Assembly (NCBI GenBank): GCA_963784575.1
Contig: CAWARU010000001.1
Coordinates: 868,001-932,000, forward strand
From: CAWARU01 sp963784575
GTDB lineage: Bacteria > Pseudomonadota > Gammaproteobacteria > UBA6186 > Azoamicaceae
Direction: 5' to 3'
DNA length: 64,000 nt
The translations under genes and the position numbers were made by a program. Shown here piece after piece: positions 27,601 through 34,420 of the stretch (the stretch's first letter is position 1; every line of letters starts with the position of its first letter). The notes under the pieces are model-generated. The model made no database searches, was not told the origin of the DNA, and saw only the letters and a list, made by a program, of their open reading frames with translations.

Positions 27601-30209
27601 AAACTCACATACGGAAACTTTACCGGATAATCTATGGGGTTATCTTCGAAGGCAAGTGCATCGCTTATTTTAAAGGTAGATTTGACATCAGGCGTTGCAA
27701 AATAGCTTTTAACAGCAGGGAATTTTGCTGCAGCTTCAGTATTCACAAGGCTTTCAATTCCAGGGCCATTTCTATGCTGTCCTAGTGCATCAAAATATTT
27801 CAAATTTCTTTCGATAGTCTCGCAAAGATCCACTGCCGTTTGAAACCCCTTGATATCTTCGCCCTTGGCCACCCTCTTTTCAATATTGCGGTTTAGGTTT
27901 GCTATGGCATCGTATAATCTCTGACGCACCGCAAATTCTTGCAAGCGATCGCTTGATGACATGCTGCTGTAGTAATCTATGATCGATTGTAGTTTTATCT
28001 CAAACTTCACTCTGGCACGAAGCTTACCAGGCAATTCCGATTTCAGGAGAGCGCTTAATACCTTAAAGGAGCAGGTACCTGAAATTTGTCCAGTAATAAA
28101 TTTCTGTTTTGGATCTATGGGCATTATCTCGGCATGAAGCGGCAAGCTTTGCAGAATTATGGAATACATATCTACGCCGCTGAAAGATTTCCTATCCCAA
28201 AAAGGTTTTGCGGCGCCCTCGATGATATTCTTCATCAAGCCCGTCACATCACTGCCTTTTGGCAGCTTGATGTTCATGACAGGACTGAATTTTTCTTTTT
28301 TCAACCCCTCTCTTTTTTCGTGAAATTGGAGGCCATCGCCAGAATTGTAAATTGAAAAAATGATATTGCCGTCCGGATCTAATTTTAGCCCGTACACCAT
28401 GGCATGTCCTTGATCTCTTGCATACCAACCGCCGGGAATCAAGATATCTTTTTGCTCTTTCAGCTCTTGATCAATTTGCAGTGCAATTTCTTGCAGCAAG
28501 TCGTTTTTGATTTTATGATGACGCTTTAAACCAGATCTCGCATCCGCCAATTGCAATATTGGATTTGCTGCAAGATTTACTTCTGTGACAAAATTGTCGC
28601 GCAGGTTCGAAAGTTTATAAAAGAATTCAAACTTTTTCTGAATTTGGTCTAACTGTGCTGCCTCTTCTTTTTTAAACTTCTGTTCGCGTCTGATTAAATC
28701 TAAGCACTCAAGTGTGTAGCCCATGGTGTTAGAAAAATGATTGCTTTGAAGTTTAGTGCCCAATAATTTTGGATCTAGATTGATATGTCCAAAAAGACTG
28801 TCATCCATGCCTACTAGTTGAATTTTACCTACTCTATTTCGAAATGCGTCCTTTGAGAGCAATTCTTGGATTTGCTTATTTTCTCCCTCTTTGGCGGGTT
28901 TTATCATTCTAAGAAATTTTGCATGGACAGTTCTATCACGAATTAAATAATCTTGCGGTCTTTTGCCAAAGATGTCCAGCACATTATTATCTGCACCATG
29001 TTTCAGAAGGATCTCGCAAATTCCAAAATTGAGAGGCGAACTTCGAACAGCTCTATGAAGCGGGGTAAATCCATCATAGTCCTTTGCATTGATGTCTTGC
29101 AGGATTCTGCGATCTTCGAGCAACCGTAGCAGTATCGGAAAATTGCCGCTTTGGATCGCGAGTGAAATTGGTTGCATGCCTTCCGGTCCATAATCTTGCA
29201 TGGGATGAAGATCTGGATTAGGATGTTTCAGCAATGCATCCAGTGCGGCAAGATTGTCATATTTCACTGCAAAATAGAGTGGTTTTGTGGCATACATGAC
29301 TATGCCTTGCTGCAAATTATTGATGATTGCGGTGATGAGATGACCCTTTCCCTTGCGGCGGATGGCATATTCGAATATTTTTGGATCATTTACATTGAAT
29401 AATTCCTTGCCTATGGGATGCTGACCAATTATATTTACTAATTTAACCGTCTCTTCTTCAGAAATCAAACCATCATCATATTGTTTAAGCAGGTAGTAAA
29501 GGCAATTTTCTTTGGTTTCAGGATTTTGTTCATAAATTAGTAGGTTCGCACTTCTCGCCAAATCTAATAACGGTTCAATGAGGTTATAACATCCTTGCTC
29601 CAAAGCTAAAAAGAATGGGTTCAAATCAACTTTTTTAATGGGCTGCGAGTCATCCCTTTTCATACTGAAACTGCCAGGATCTCTCCAAAGATCATGGAAA
29701 TCAGACCAATTTATATATAACCATTCCTCCGAACCTGGTTTTTTAATTTTAATTTCGTAGCTGCCTGGAAGACCCTTTATTTGTATTACCTCTTCCAAAT
29801 CTGCTCGGGTGGCTGATTTTCCTTTTTCTTGAATCAAGAGATGCACGGGATTAAAATTTGGTTTTACACTCGAAGGTTTTTCACTCGAGTCTGGTGAGTC
29901 CAGTCCGATTCCTAAAGTTTGAGGAGTTTCTCCTCTTTCCATTCCCATTTCTTGTTGTATTTCTACTTGTTGCTGTATTCCAAATTCATGTTGGATTTCT
30001 ACTTCTCGTTGACCGTCAACTTCACCTGAGATTTTCCTTCCGCCGCGAGCACTCCGACCAATCGTTTGCTCGTGTGTTCTCTTTTTCTCACTTGTTCTTT
30101 CCGAAAATTCATTGCGCTCTTTACCCTGAGACAATTTTCTGCTGCCTTTTGGTGTACTTTCTCCTGATTCAGATCTTTTCTCTGGTGGCATATACTTCTT
30201 TGTTGGCAT
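18633..30209 (-). CDS. Giant ankyrin protein with DUF3638/DUF3645 core and clan CE-like protease motif
   Basis: A single intact 3858-residue frame starting at ATG 30209 (AGGATA upstream). Residues 1-115 are a charged, disordered leader. Residues about 290-440 contain ankyrin repeats (GFTPLHRAVR, ICEILLKHGAD). At 595-720 there is H602 (GHAMVYG), N622-D625 (YNSGDG), Q708 and C713 (QISGTCSF), an order and spacing like clan CE cysteine proteases. A long helical middle follows. Residues about 2700-3400 match the DUF3638/DUF3645 core: a P-loop-like MAGGKSK (K2737), VYVDEID (D2868-E2869), LAIPYSGNNYP...KF (3039-3060) and YYDEQRATGTDIK (3336-3345), then AVMRMRD. This family is best known from large eukaryotic proteins and occurs in some intracellular bacteria. 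No signal peptide or membrane segment is seen. The function is unknown; it may be an effector or a helicase/unfoldase-like machine. The domain assignment is fairly secure; the protease call is inference. Confidence 0.85.
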   Translation of the reverse strand: MPTKKYMPPEKRSESGESTPKGSRKLSQGKERNEFSERTSEKKRTHEQTIGRSARGGRKISGEVDGQREVEIQHEFGIQQQVEIQQEMGMERGETPQTLGIGLDSPDSSEKPSSVKPNFNPVHLLIQEKGKSATRADLEEVIQIKGLPGSYEIKIKKPGSEEWLYINWSDFHDLWRDPGSFSMKRDDSQPIKKVDLNPFFLALEQGCYNLIEPLLDLARSANLLIYEQNPETKENCLYYLLKQYDDGLISEEETVKLVNIIGQHPIGKELFNVNDPKIFEYAIRRKGKGHLITAIINNLQQGIVMYATKPLYFAVKYDNLAALDALLKHPNPDLHPMQDYGPEGMQPISLAIQSGNFPILLRLLEDRRILQDINAKDYDGFTPLHRAVRSSPLNFGICEILLKHGADNNVLDIFGKRPQDYLIRDRTVHAKFLRMIKPAKEGENKQIQELLSKDAFRNRVGKIQLVGMDDSLFGHINLDPKLLGTKLQSNHFSNTMGYTLECLDLIRREQKFKKEEAAQLDQIQKKFEFFYKLSNLRDNFVTEVNLAANPILQLADARSGLKRHHKIKNDLLQEIALQIDQELKEQKDILIPGGWYARDQGHAMVYGLKLDPDGNIIFSIYNSGDGLQFHEKREGLKKEKFSPVMNIKLPKGSDVTGLMKNIIEGAAKPFWDRKSFSGVDMYSIILQSLPLHAEIMPIDPKQKFITGQISGTCSFKVLSALLKSELPGKLRARVKFEIKLQSIIDYYSSMSSSDRLQEFAVRQRLYDAIANLNRNIEKRVAKGEDIKGFQTAVDLCETIERNLKYFDALGQHRNGPGIESLVNTEAAAKFPAVKSYFATPDVKSTFKISDALAFEDNPIDYPVKFPYVSFVSDMKLLVEFMNKTQKINNASADLLFIKTVEDFFINLPIQEDGYWKVLQIKAISRAELEILNKISTQYAKKLEARIQGAGLEGYTYPRSLVAGYGMLAVQTRIGEEYFRDPKLSYYKTIRPFQEAALENAIAHATYINSDPNLDQRLYGIHSYFARLKKESKDKKEIGLLQIAEYSKFNPSDLKAFREAKIDRMNEERKKRNEIQIGIIENIDEFGISSALEESGKNPMLPKELASEGAVRRNCEFLGVSDYLCRRMDGLMRGDFSQFSLLSYSFKGKIKPPLSGDSLFKYYYVHTLHFKSSEGRCVSTRQIDDVPSEKLLQLHVESGSPQQLNSFFELGIYDPEGTPEGLQRPYLINKAELATPVGGMRDFEQGGDEVSSDVGLHRSMLQTLVEPELRVPLTIDHFLSRLDVLDQLKYQALLRRNLFKPNLDLKMTQLEASIITNPDIIGNLLNLIQSGLGYYQEGETLLLPTAYFYKLNQDLIRYLDKILFPEMRQFYFKEEGKKTDEKIRKIEQWLQRAEELAGTLDRKIALNNPDAKGKQYANEEDKFKATNVQRSLYFNLLNRLDRNLTKLLTSKEGKDRKEGLEGAEFEKILREFLQANFYINSHAATGNDPALTTDPMLMDARDRLSCTLMPMMKRYLASLEEEKRSRFIIDSLPSNMKEKVSTLLEQGKIKSLQFAFPNLILEYHELLPKARSSETETVDFDDASTKGAVEKVSGLDPEFQKLMRITKQQLTELIEEAAQEIPLPKDQHKKAILNLLEGTLEEPGTVFKVLPSWATNLKAYKDLFGNEIFSGDVALDESYVEFDVKKGGETQHYRCFNSLKFPGSHAYLQKSMVLKDGVGESNTALPLWCSYIDTTKDPNPFAFLDMPATLLDKNHHLWKVSAPSETDVLLISDAKTEQNQFILIDRKLHPIDEVGNHQNYEMIQVGFKVRGQHLDSLSTEIKTAFDFLSKFEDGRYIEVLKKTAANRDPKSPSIIIRLPRYNMEFIAKHIPEEPPGPIFLQWKEDPNYALVVDTEPELIAANSSPLHLRPIAPNSKLREIAIYPVCPLISTGGKNIDLDKAGYSQEDFRLRAKSGGESSTRKHTKEEYEAGVAEYVNKDFKPSEWNLQGKQPRVQVSLDKEGKIIASNPSDYLYLAYLAICNNRAQEAFAMLSNYQKNGGISGSRFEAQVIKWILDPIPYNVKHEGLAKIVTPGEAIATPELTAFRLSVLSMLSRYVSLQGTFDIPSQGAKGRGEKTGKPQMDAEELENSELEHFLKPLLIKIKIRQNLQNYLRIERNVPRSLKINDRDHFQLYHWLLGSSPGGYYESLSPPMKARYNTLTNHYQRVEAAKFGSALTPSYAISIEEDRVGAQLLQRTIAPVLSKKIRISKNTDCDENERLREDLFEQVREQIGAKEKSTVQSYISGISNDALIGSVLPIIKQIYEMSLQKERSEELQLAQETALAKMQWMIQKQLLIKGVDLDEGMEFDNKKDKVSFFINKAIYYATLFSEQYKGIAENFKLDLDYSGETLKPAREIFLSSLIFKTTTLELQNPVPVERMKFNNYVESAIPKKKKEKPKQKATGLSRMKGSSSLEESLIEMPEFLSQDVKPAKMLLEESQFPANMMQKAIEQTQKVKVAPLYPELDSRDYELGAKKNREEKLFRNAFVKMAADEQKLNKLLKNLQEAEATAKTSVNLLRKELLEYANKLPEEKTEAEASLAARVGLLAGNRAKLSLEDLINLYLKADRNEYRRRTHLSDFEIEVLYRKTARFLLNDTQLKQYSRALKDYSDYQSLKSDEKVSVEEKESALAKFGRTLYAKRSYDFHEFPHFLAFEYYSDILIWPEQVNMLRILLDKNRDPISGGFDSRIIQLIMAGGKSKVLMPVSAYLKAEGNNLVVMLVPPALRDSNFKDLASTSKKLFNQDAAPFYFNRDTDLSTQNLIKIRDALRDTMLKKGYIVTTSTDVQSLELRWSEMMNPKVSKVQSSPEQIKLLEEILDIFKTRGDVYVDEIDSIQDVRKEVNYPIGGESGMTSQVIKSLSDLYRDIQDFKFEFRGKRYALSDIMSGNFPKVSEREWQLLFKNVIQKNLVLHIAAKPDNRLHKILKRACSQKEASEVISYIMGERVIPSFVDDMKSPHFKDTIVLYKEQLNSLLPLTLYKTPNVQYGYSKDESRSPEERRLAIPYSGNNYPNEKSKFASPFETANYTAQLNYIYGVRQDLIVQIIQDFKTKALREREILGINMDATEAARQFREITGSTQSLFTLDLSNETTAKRLALELYKNPRVITYALETYILPSIKASPLLLRHNAQDHSALYRSFQGGSGTITTPFIFDERAKFDREMALGTDGRTIDFLVSKQTKVVAADKSILESIHGLLDTNPNFRAIIDVGSHFNGIDNVQVAIDIARFYAGRDIPQIKFILFYNSENKLCALNVQSEGLRAANASAANLDIRVLGSTDPVSIKSQLQCDPGQCFTYYDEQRATGTDIKQMSNAEAIVTFSATTQRKDLLQAVMRMRDLPRSQQVEILVSKEMAAAYPDAHWDIIEVLKRADKTQELRVQEDNFRAALQKLRFLIRSDLNQRIRAEQDMDRKMKMSEAFQALLFTEESLSPYKLFRETERIDATDHILNREWEQLMNRWKECLCAAGVSAKDTQESENALYSDMLIIREKARQVCAETQKTTQSARDVQVAVLEQVRTAAEREANQQMQKQTRQEASRQLQNQILRMPIDLKAAEEQEKFAPKTLNARIAAIKPEDQSLPNPNFKFSDLLFTSLNFVTTWEGQGTSLFDFAKKRGDCILWSLDKDNHVTATLITQKEAREFKKSMQGQEVNAWITTTKGILFTDKIPELSSAQVEELHSLQEQIYFYNGDTDSLFRDRTKLNWIFENMEEKLKFYEQTILSCHQDKAGAFLLLEQYVRKEFARRKQAGLITVAEALPEDKAIREREQGPKGVRKPAQTPTDQETLSQYGGFKRRKDQKGTSEHFITKPYRATRPPNSPKGA

Positions 30210-30471
30210 ATTATTATCCTGTCTTACATTTTTGTTTACGTATCGCTTTTGTTTAATTTTTATCGTTATAGTTTAGGTTTTATACTTGAATTTGTTATAA
30301 AAATAGCTAAAAAACTAATTATTATACATTCAATCTATTCATTAATTCATTGTGAATTTTATGAAATTAGAGGCTGATGATAATACAGTCTATATTTTAA
30401 GACAATATACTAGTTATATTGTTCCAAATATTGTTTAAATTGCATGTACATGCAAGTTCTTTTTTCTAAGT
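30210..30471. other. Upstream region of the giant gene
   Basis: 262 bp, AT-rich, between the pepE-like stop and the giant gene's start (both on the minus strand). The promoter of the giant gene should be here but no clear hexamers stand out. A 16-bp perfect palindrome, TTGCATGTACATGCAA, lies at 30440-30455, 17 bp after the peptidase gene. Confidence 0.4.
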
Positions 30472-31161
30472 TTAATTTAGAATGCTTATGTTTAACTTCT
30501 CTTCCCCTTTTTGAGTGACTTTATATGCATTTTTATTGGGGATCTCAGCAATTACGTCCTTTAATTCCCCATTCACATAATGCGCAGCAACATTATCCTC
30601 CAATGCAATGCCAGGAATGACAGCGCCTTCACTCACCATTTTTAAAAAAGTAGGTTTTCGCTCCGGCTCAGTATCATAATGCGGACAGCAGCTGCCTTTC
30701 AGCAAGTCCATGCCTTTTAGGGATCCTAAAGGCCAAACGGAATCCGTCACACATTGTTCAAACCAGCAAATTGCGCCTGCGCTGATGCCTGACAATACTA
30801 TGCCTTTTTCATAGGCATTTTTCAGAATTTTATCCATACCCCATTCACGCCAAATCGCAAGCATGGTTCTGGTATTGCCGCCACCGACATAAATTAAATC
30901 TTGTTCCAGTATATGCTGTTTCCATTTATCTTCTACTCGTCCAAACAAAGATACTGAGGACGGATTTGCCTCCAGAGAAAGAAAAGCTTCATAAAATTTC
31001 ACGATGTATCGATTGTCTTCAGCACTTGCCTGTGACAGAAAACATACTTTGGGATTTTTCTTGCCAGTTTGATCGAGCAGGTATTGTTCGATTTTTAGGG
31101 CAGGTTTTTGCGTGGTAAAACCACCGCCACCGATAGAGATGATTTGTTGTTTGATTGCCAT
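30472..31161 (-). CDS. Peptidase S51 family protein (dipeptidase E/cyanophycinase-like)
   Basis: A 229-residue cytosolic enzyme. It starts with the family's SIGGGGF motif and has VGGGNT at about residue 90. The nucleophile elbow GISAGA has S127, and CCPHYD lies at about 160, where the family usually carries its catalytic His. S51 enzymes cleave N-terminal Asp dipeptides or related isoaspartyl/cyanophycin substrates. Length and motif order fit PepE. It is divergent from the MFS gene. The precise substrate cannot be read from sequence. Confidence 0.85.
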   Translation of the reverse strand: MAIKQQIISIGGGGFTTQKPALKIEQYLLDQTGKKNPKVCFLSQASAEDNRYIVKFYEAFLSLEANPSSVSLFGRVEDKWKQHILEQDLIYVGGGNTRTMLAIWREWGMDKILKNAYEKGIVLSGISAGAICWFEQCVTDSVWPLGSLKGMDLLKGSCCPHYDTEPERKPTFLKMVSEGAVIPGIALEDNVAAHYVNGELKDVIAEIPNKNAYKVTQKGEEKLNISILN

Positions 31162-31204
31162 AAATCCTTAGTCCTTTAGCCTTAAGCAAGAGCTTTAGTT
31201 TAAA

Positions 31205-31230
31205 TGGATTCCCGCGAAGGCGGGAACCCA
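31205..31230. repeat. REP-like palindrome
   Basis: TGGATTCCCGC, GAAG and GCGGGAACCCA form an 11-bp stem with one mismatch. It is GC-rich in an AT-rich setting and lies between divergent genes. Only one copy is seen in the window. It resembles widespread REP-type hairpins. Confidence 0.5.
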
Positions 31231-31343
31231 TTGTTCATTGCGCATGGTGTAATAAATAGAATTTTATACTAAACTTATATTAATTACTATCCTGCGTATT
31301 TACATAGAACCCACAAGATAATATCCCACGAGATGTTAAGAGC

Positions 31344-32585
31344 ATGTCCAAAGAAAAATATGGTCGAACACAAAACTTCACAGTACAGGGATCCATCGTT
31401 TGGTTCATCTCTACCGTATTCGTCATTTATGCATTTTGTTTGATGACCGCTGCAGCTGTTTTTTCTAATTCGGTTCAGTCAAGCCTCAAGGCTTCCAATC
31501 TTGAAATTTATCTCGCCTCTGGTGCATTCGTACTGGGTTATGCATTCATGCAAATTCCGGTAGGCTATCTTCTTGATAAATTCAATGCCCGCATTGTCGT
31601 TGGCCTCGGTATATTGATTCTCGTAGTGGGGAATATCCTCATCTCCTTCACTAGCACCATTGCCTCGTACACTGCAGCCAATTTTATTCAAGGCATCGGT
31701 GCATCATTTGCGTTTGTTTCTTCTGCAGTTTTGATTTCACAATGGTTTTCAAGTAAAACTTTCCCTATTCTTTTCGGTTTTACCCAAACACTCGCCTGCA
31801 TTTTAGCCGGAAGCCTCCATTTTCTGCTGACTTTAAGCTTGGAACATTATTCCTGGCATGTTATTTACCAGGGAATTGCCGTGTTTGGATTTTTACTTCT
31901 CGTTTTGTCTCTCTGCTTTGTTAAATCTCCACCAGGCAACAAGCAGTTCTCGCAGTCCTCACAATCCTCCTCCAATGGTTTGGGTACATCTCTTTTGTTG
32001 GTATTGAAAAACAAGCAAATCATGCTTTGCGGAGTTGCTGCCGCAACCTCCTTCGGAATTTTATTGGCTTATGCCAGTCTTTGGTATCAGGATGTTCAAA
32101 ATTTTTATTCTGTGGATACCCGGAATGCAGTATTTATCAGCGTCCTCATTTTCGTTGGCATTGGTATTGGAGCGCCTCTTCTTGGATATATTTCCAACCT
32201 TCTGCATTCTCGAGTCATGGTAATTCATATTACTTTAGTATTAGGGACTATGGCCTTATTGCTGAGTCTTTATCTGCCGCATTTCAATATCGATTCTTTG
32301 TTCATCGCCCAAACAGTTGCCTTTTCAGTAGGATTTTTGCTGTCGGGCTCGCTACTGTTCTATACCATGGTGGGAGAGATCGCAGAGGATGCCATAAGAG
32401 GTATGGCAATAAGCGTTATCAATGCTGCGGTTTTCATTTTTAATTCCCTGATGCTATTTATTCCGCTGCTTTTTATCACAGAAAAATCTACTCAATTCTT
32501 CACATACCTTTGGACATTGCCCTTTTTTATCATGTTTTCTATATTGCTGTTATATTTCATTAAAGAAAGTTATAAAGGGAATTAA
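31344..32585 (+). CDS. MFS transporter
   Basis: A 413-residue inner-membrane protein with about 12 transmembrane helices. The motif A region between helices 2 and 3 is visible as GYLLDKFNARIVV (about residues 73-86), and IQGIGASFAFVSSA (about 115-128) corresponds to helix 4. The sequence fits the general metabolite permease group of the major facilitator superfamily. The substrate is not identifiable. Its stop overlaps the stop of metI on the other strand (convergent). No regulatory site was recognised. Confidence 0.85.
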   Translation: MSKEKYGRTQNFTVQGSIVWFISTVFVIYAFCLMTAAAVFSNSVQSSLKASNLEIYLASGAFVLGYAFMQIPVGYLLDKFNARIVVGLGILILVVGNILISFTSTIASYTAANFIQGIGASFAFVSSAVLISQWFSSKTFPILFGFTQTLACILAGSLHFLLTLSLEHYSWHVIYQGIAVFGFLLLVLSLCFVKSPPGNKQFSQSSQSSSNGLGTSLLLVLKNKQIMLCGVAAATSFGILLAYASLWYQDVQNFYSVDTRNAVFISVLIFVGIGIGAPLLGYISNLLHSRVMVIHITLVLGTMALLLSLYLPHFNIDSLFIAQTVAFSVGFLLSGSLLFYTMVGEIAEDAIRGMAISVINAAVFIFNSLMLFIPLLFITEKSTQFFTYLWTLPFFIMFSILLLYFIKESYKGN

Positions 32586-33229
32586 TTCGCCTTGGTCTTT
32601 AAACTACCATAAGCCAAGAAACGGCCAATCATTTGAACGCCTATCACTAATATAATTAATGTAACGATGATTCCGAGCACATAGCTCGTTTGGTAATCTT
32701 TATAGCCTTTTTCTACCAACAATGCGCCAATCCCGCCTGCTCCTAATACTCCTAAAACCACTGAGAATCCTAAAATTTGAATCAAAACCTGGCTGAAACC
32801 ATAAATAATATCTGGAATTGCTTCAGGCAAAATCACTTTAAAAAGCAATTGACGTTTAGTGGCACCCAATGAAACCATGGCTTCTTTTAAGCCTTTGGGG
32901 ATTTTGGCAAAGGCTTCCATGCATACTTTTGTAAAAAGCGGCACAGATGCTAGGGTAAGAGGTATCACTGCGATAACCGTACCATGCTGCGTTCCCATTA
33001 GCCAATGAGCAATCGGAATGAGCGCAATCATAATAACAATATAGGGAATTGCGGCAATTAATTGAATGATTGCTTTAATACAACTGTGTAATACTGCGGT
33101 GCTCCCCGATTTGCTTTTCGGAAATGCCTGCACCACACTCAAAGGAAATCCTAATAGAATCGTTAAGATGCTGGCAGTAAAAACCATGAATAAGGTTTTT
33201 TCGAGAGCATCAATCAGATCGTGGAACAT
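32582..33229 (-). CDS. metI: Methionine ABC transporter permease MetI
   Basis: A 215-residue inner-membrane permease with five to six hydrophobic helices. The MetI-type EAA loop is visible as EAMVSLGATKRQLLFKVILPEA (residues about 125-146), which contacts the ATPase. It works with the overlapping upstream metN gene to import D/L-methionine or related ligands. No substrate-binding lipoprotein gene (metQ) is adjacent, so it must be elsewhere or lost. The start overlaps the end of metN by 20 bp. Confidence 0.9.
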   Translation of the reverse strand: MFHDLIDALEKTLFMVFTASILTILLGFPLSVVQAFPKSKSGSTAVLHSCIKAIIQLIAAIPYIVIMIALIPIAHWLMGTQHGTVIAVIPLTLASVPLFTKVCMEAFAKIPKGLKEAMVSLGATKRQLLFKVILPEAIPDIIYGFSQVLIQILGFSVVLGVLGAGGIGALLVEKGYKDYQTSYVLGIIVTLIILVIGVQMIGRFLAYGSLKTKAN

Positions 33230-34247
33230 AACCTAGTACCTCGACATGGAGTTCTTTATCTTCTAAAAATTGAATGGCATTTTGAATATTGTCTTTATGT
33301 CCCATTATCTCAACAATCATAATGCCCAAAGTTTCATTGTGTATGGTTTCAAGATGTGCCTGCATGATATGAAGATTCAAGCTGAATTGTTGAATGATGT
33401 AGGCGATCAAAGGTTCTTGACCAGACGATCCCAAAAATGACATTCGCAAAACAGGGTTGAAACCTTCGCGCGGTTCCGATCTCAAGCGCCGGCGCAGTGC
33501 AGACGGAATTTCTAAACGAGTCACCGTTTTGACCATTTCTTTAGCAATCTCAGAAGCGGGATTCACAAACACTTTAGGTAAAGCTCCCTGTTCGACGATC
33601 TCACCTTGATGCAGAATAGCAATACGCTGACATAAAATTTTTATGGTATCCATGTCATGGGTGATATAGAGAACCGTGAGTTTTTGATCTTCATTAAGAT
33701 CGCGCAGATTTTGAAACAGAGAATGTGCCGATCGTGAATCTAATTGCTGGGTAGCATCATCACAAATCAGGACTTTGGGCTGCTGTGCGATTGCGCGCGC
33801 CAAAGCAACTTTTTGTTTCTGGCCTAAACTCAGATCAGCCGGAAATGCGCTTTCACTTAAATTCAGCAAATTCAGAAGTGGTTGCACGATTTGCCTGATT
33901 TCAGACTTTCTTTGACCCGCAAATTCTAGGGGCAACGCAACATTATCATAAACATTTTTGCTGGAGAGTAAAAAAGGATGCTTGGTAAGCAAAGCGATTT
34001 TTTGACGGGCTAATCTTAAACCCTCAGTACCCAGTGCAGTAATAGGACAATTATCAATGATAATGGAACCTGAAGAAGGACGTTCCAACAAATTCATGCA
34101 ACGTGCCAGCGTACTCTTTCCTGAGCCGGATCGCCCAATAATGCCAAACATTTCTCCTGATTCGACATCAAAAGTGACGTCTTTCAGCGCATGAATGACG
34201 TTAGTACCCGAATTGTAGACTTTTTCAATCCCTTTTAGTGAGATCAT
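33210..34247 (-). CDS. metN: Methionine ABC transporter ATP-binding protein MetN
   Basis: A 345-residue ATPase. Walker A is GRSGSGKST (about residues 37-45), the signature is LSLGQKQKVALARA, and the C-terminal NIL ligand-sensing domain covers about 270-345, the hallmark of MetN. Walker B reads VLICDDATQQLD, where the usual catalytic Glu (CDEATSALD) is Asp. That could slow ATP hydrolysis. It is co-transcribed with metI. Upstream (34248-34420) no SAM riboswitch structure or Met box was recognised. Confidence 0.9.
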   Translation of the reverse strand: MISLKGIEKVYNSGTNVIHALKDVTFDVESGEMFGIIGRSGSGKSTLARCMNLLERPSSGSIIIDNCPITALGTEGLRLARQKIALLTKHPFLLSSKNVYDNVALPLEFAGQRKSEIRQIVQPLLNLLNLSESAFPADLSLGQKQKVALARAIAQQPKVLICDDATQQLDSRSAHSLFQNLRDLNEDQKLTVLYITHDMDTIKILCQRIAILHQGEIVEQGALPKVFVNPASEIAKEMVKTVTRLEIPSALRRRLRSEPREGFNPVLRMSFLGSSGQEPLIAYIIQQFSLNLHIMQAHLETIHNETLGIMIVEIMGHKDNIQNAIQFLEDKELHVEVLGYVPRSD

Positions 34248-34420
34248 CAGCTGAACCTAATTTAACTCCAATACTCCCTGATACAAGATACAGGAATTGC
34301 AAGCTTAATGGAAGAACTTTGAACGATGTCGTCATGGAGAGGCCGCGACCACGACCTACTACAATATTTTTAATATATTATTCTTTAATTTGTTGAATAT
34401 ATTCTGTTTAATATATTTTG

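Noticed and set aside
19411..29402. Numerous short frames overlapping the giant gene
   Set aside because: All are shadows of an 11.6-kb frame with recognised domains. None has a ribosome site or family match.
30440..30455. 16-bp perfect palindrome as an operator
   Set aside because: It is AT/GC-simple, lies next to the 3' end of the peptidase gene, and has no second copy upstream of another promoter. Kept only as a note in the intergenic entry.
34248..34420. SAM riboswitch or Met box upstream of metN
   Set aside because: No conserved SAM-riboswitch core or MetJ-type repeats could be recognised in this short AT-rich gap.
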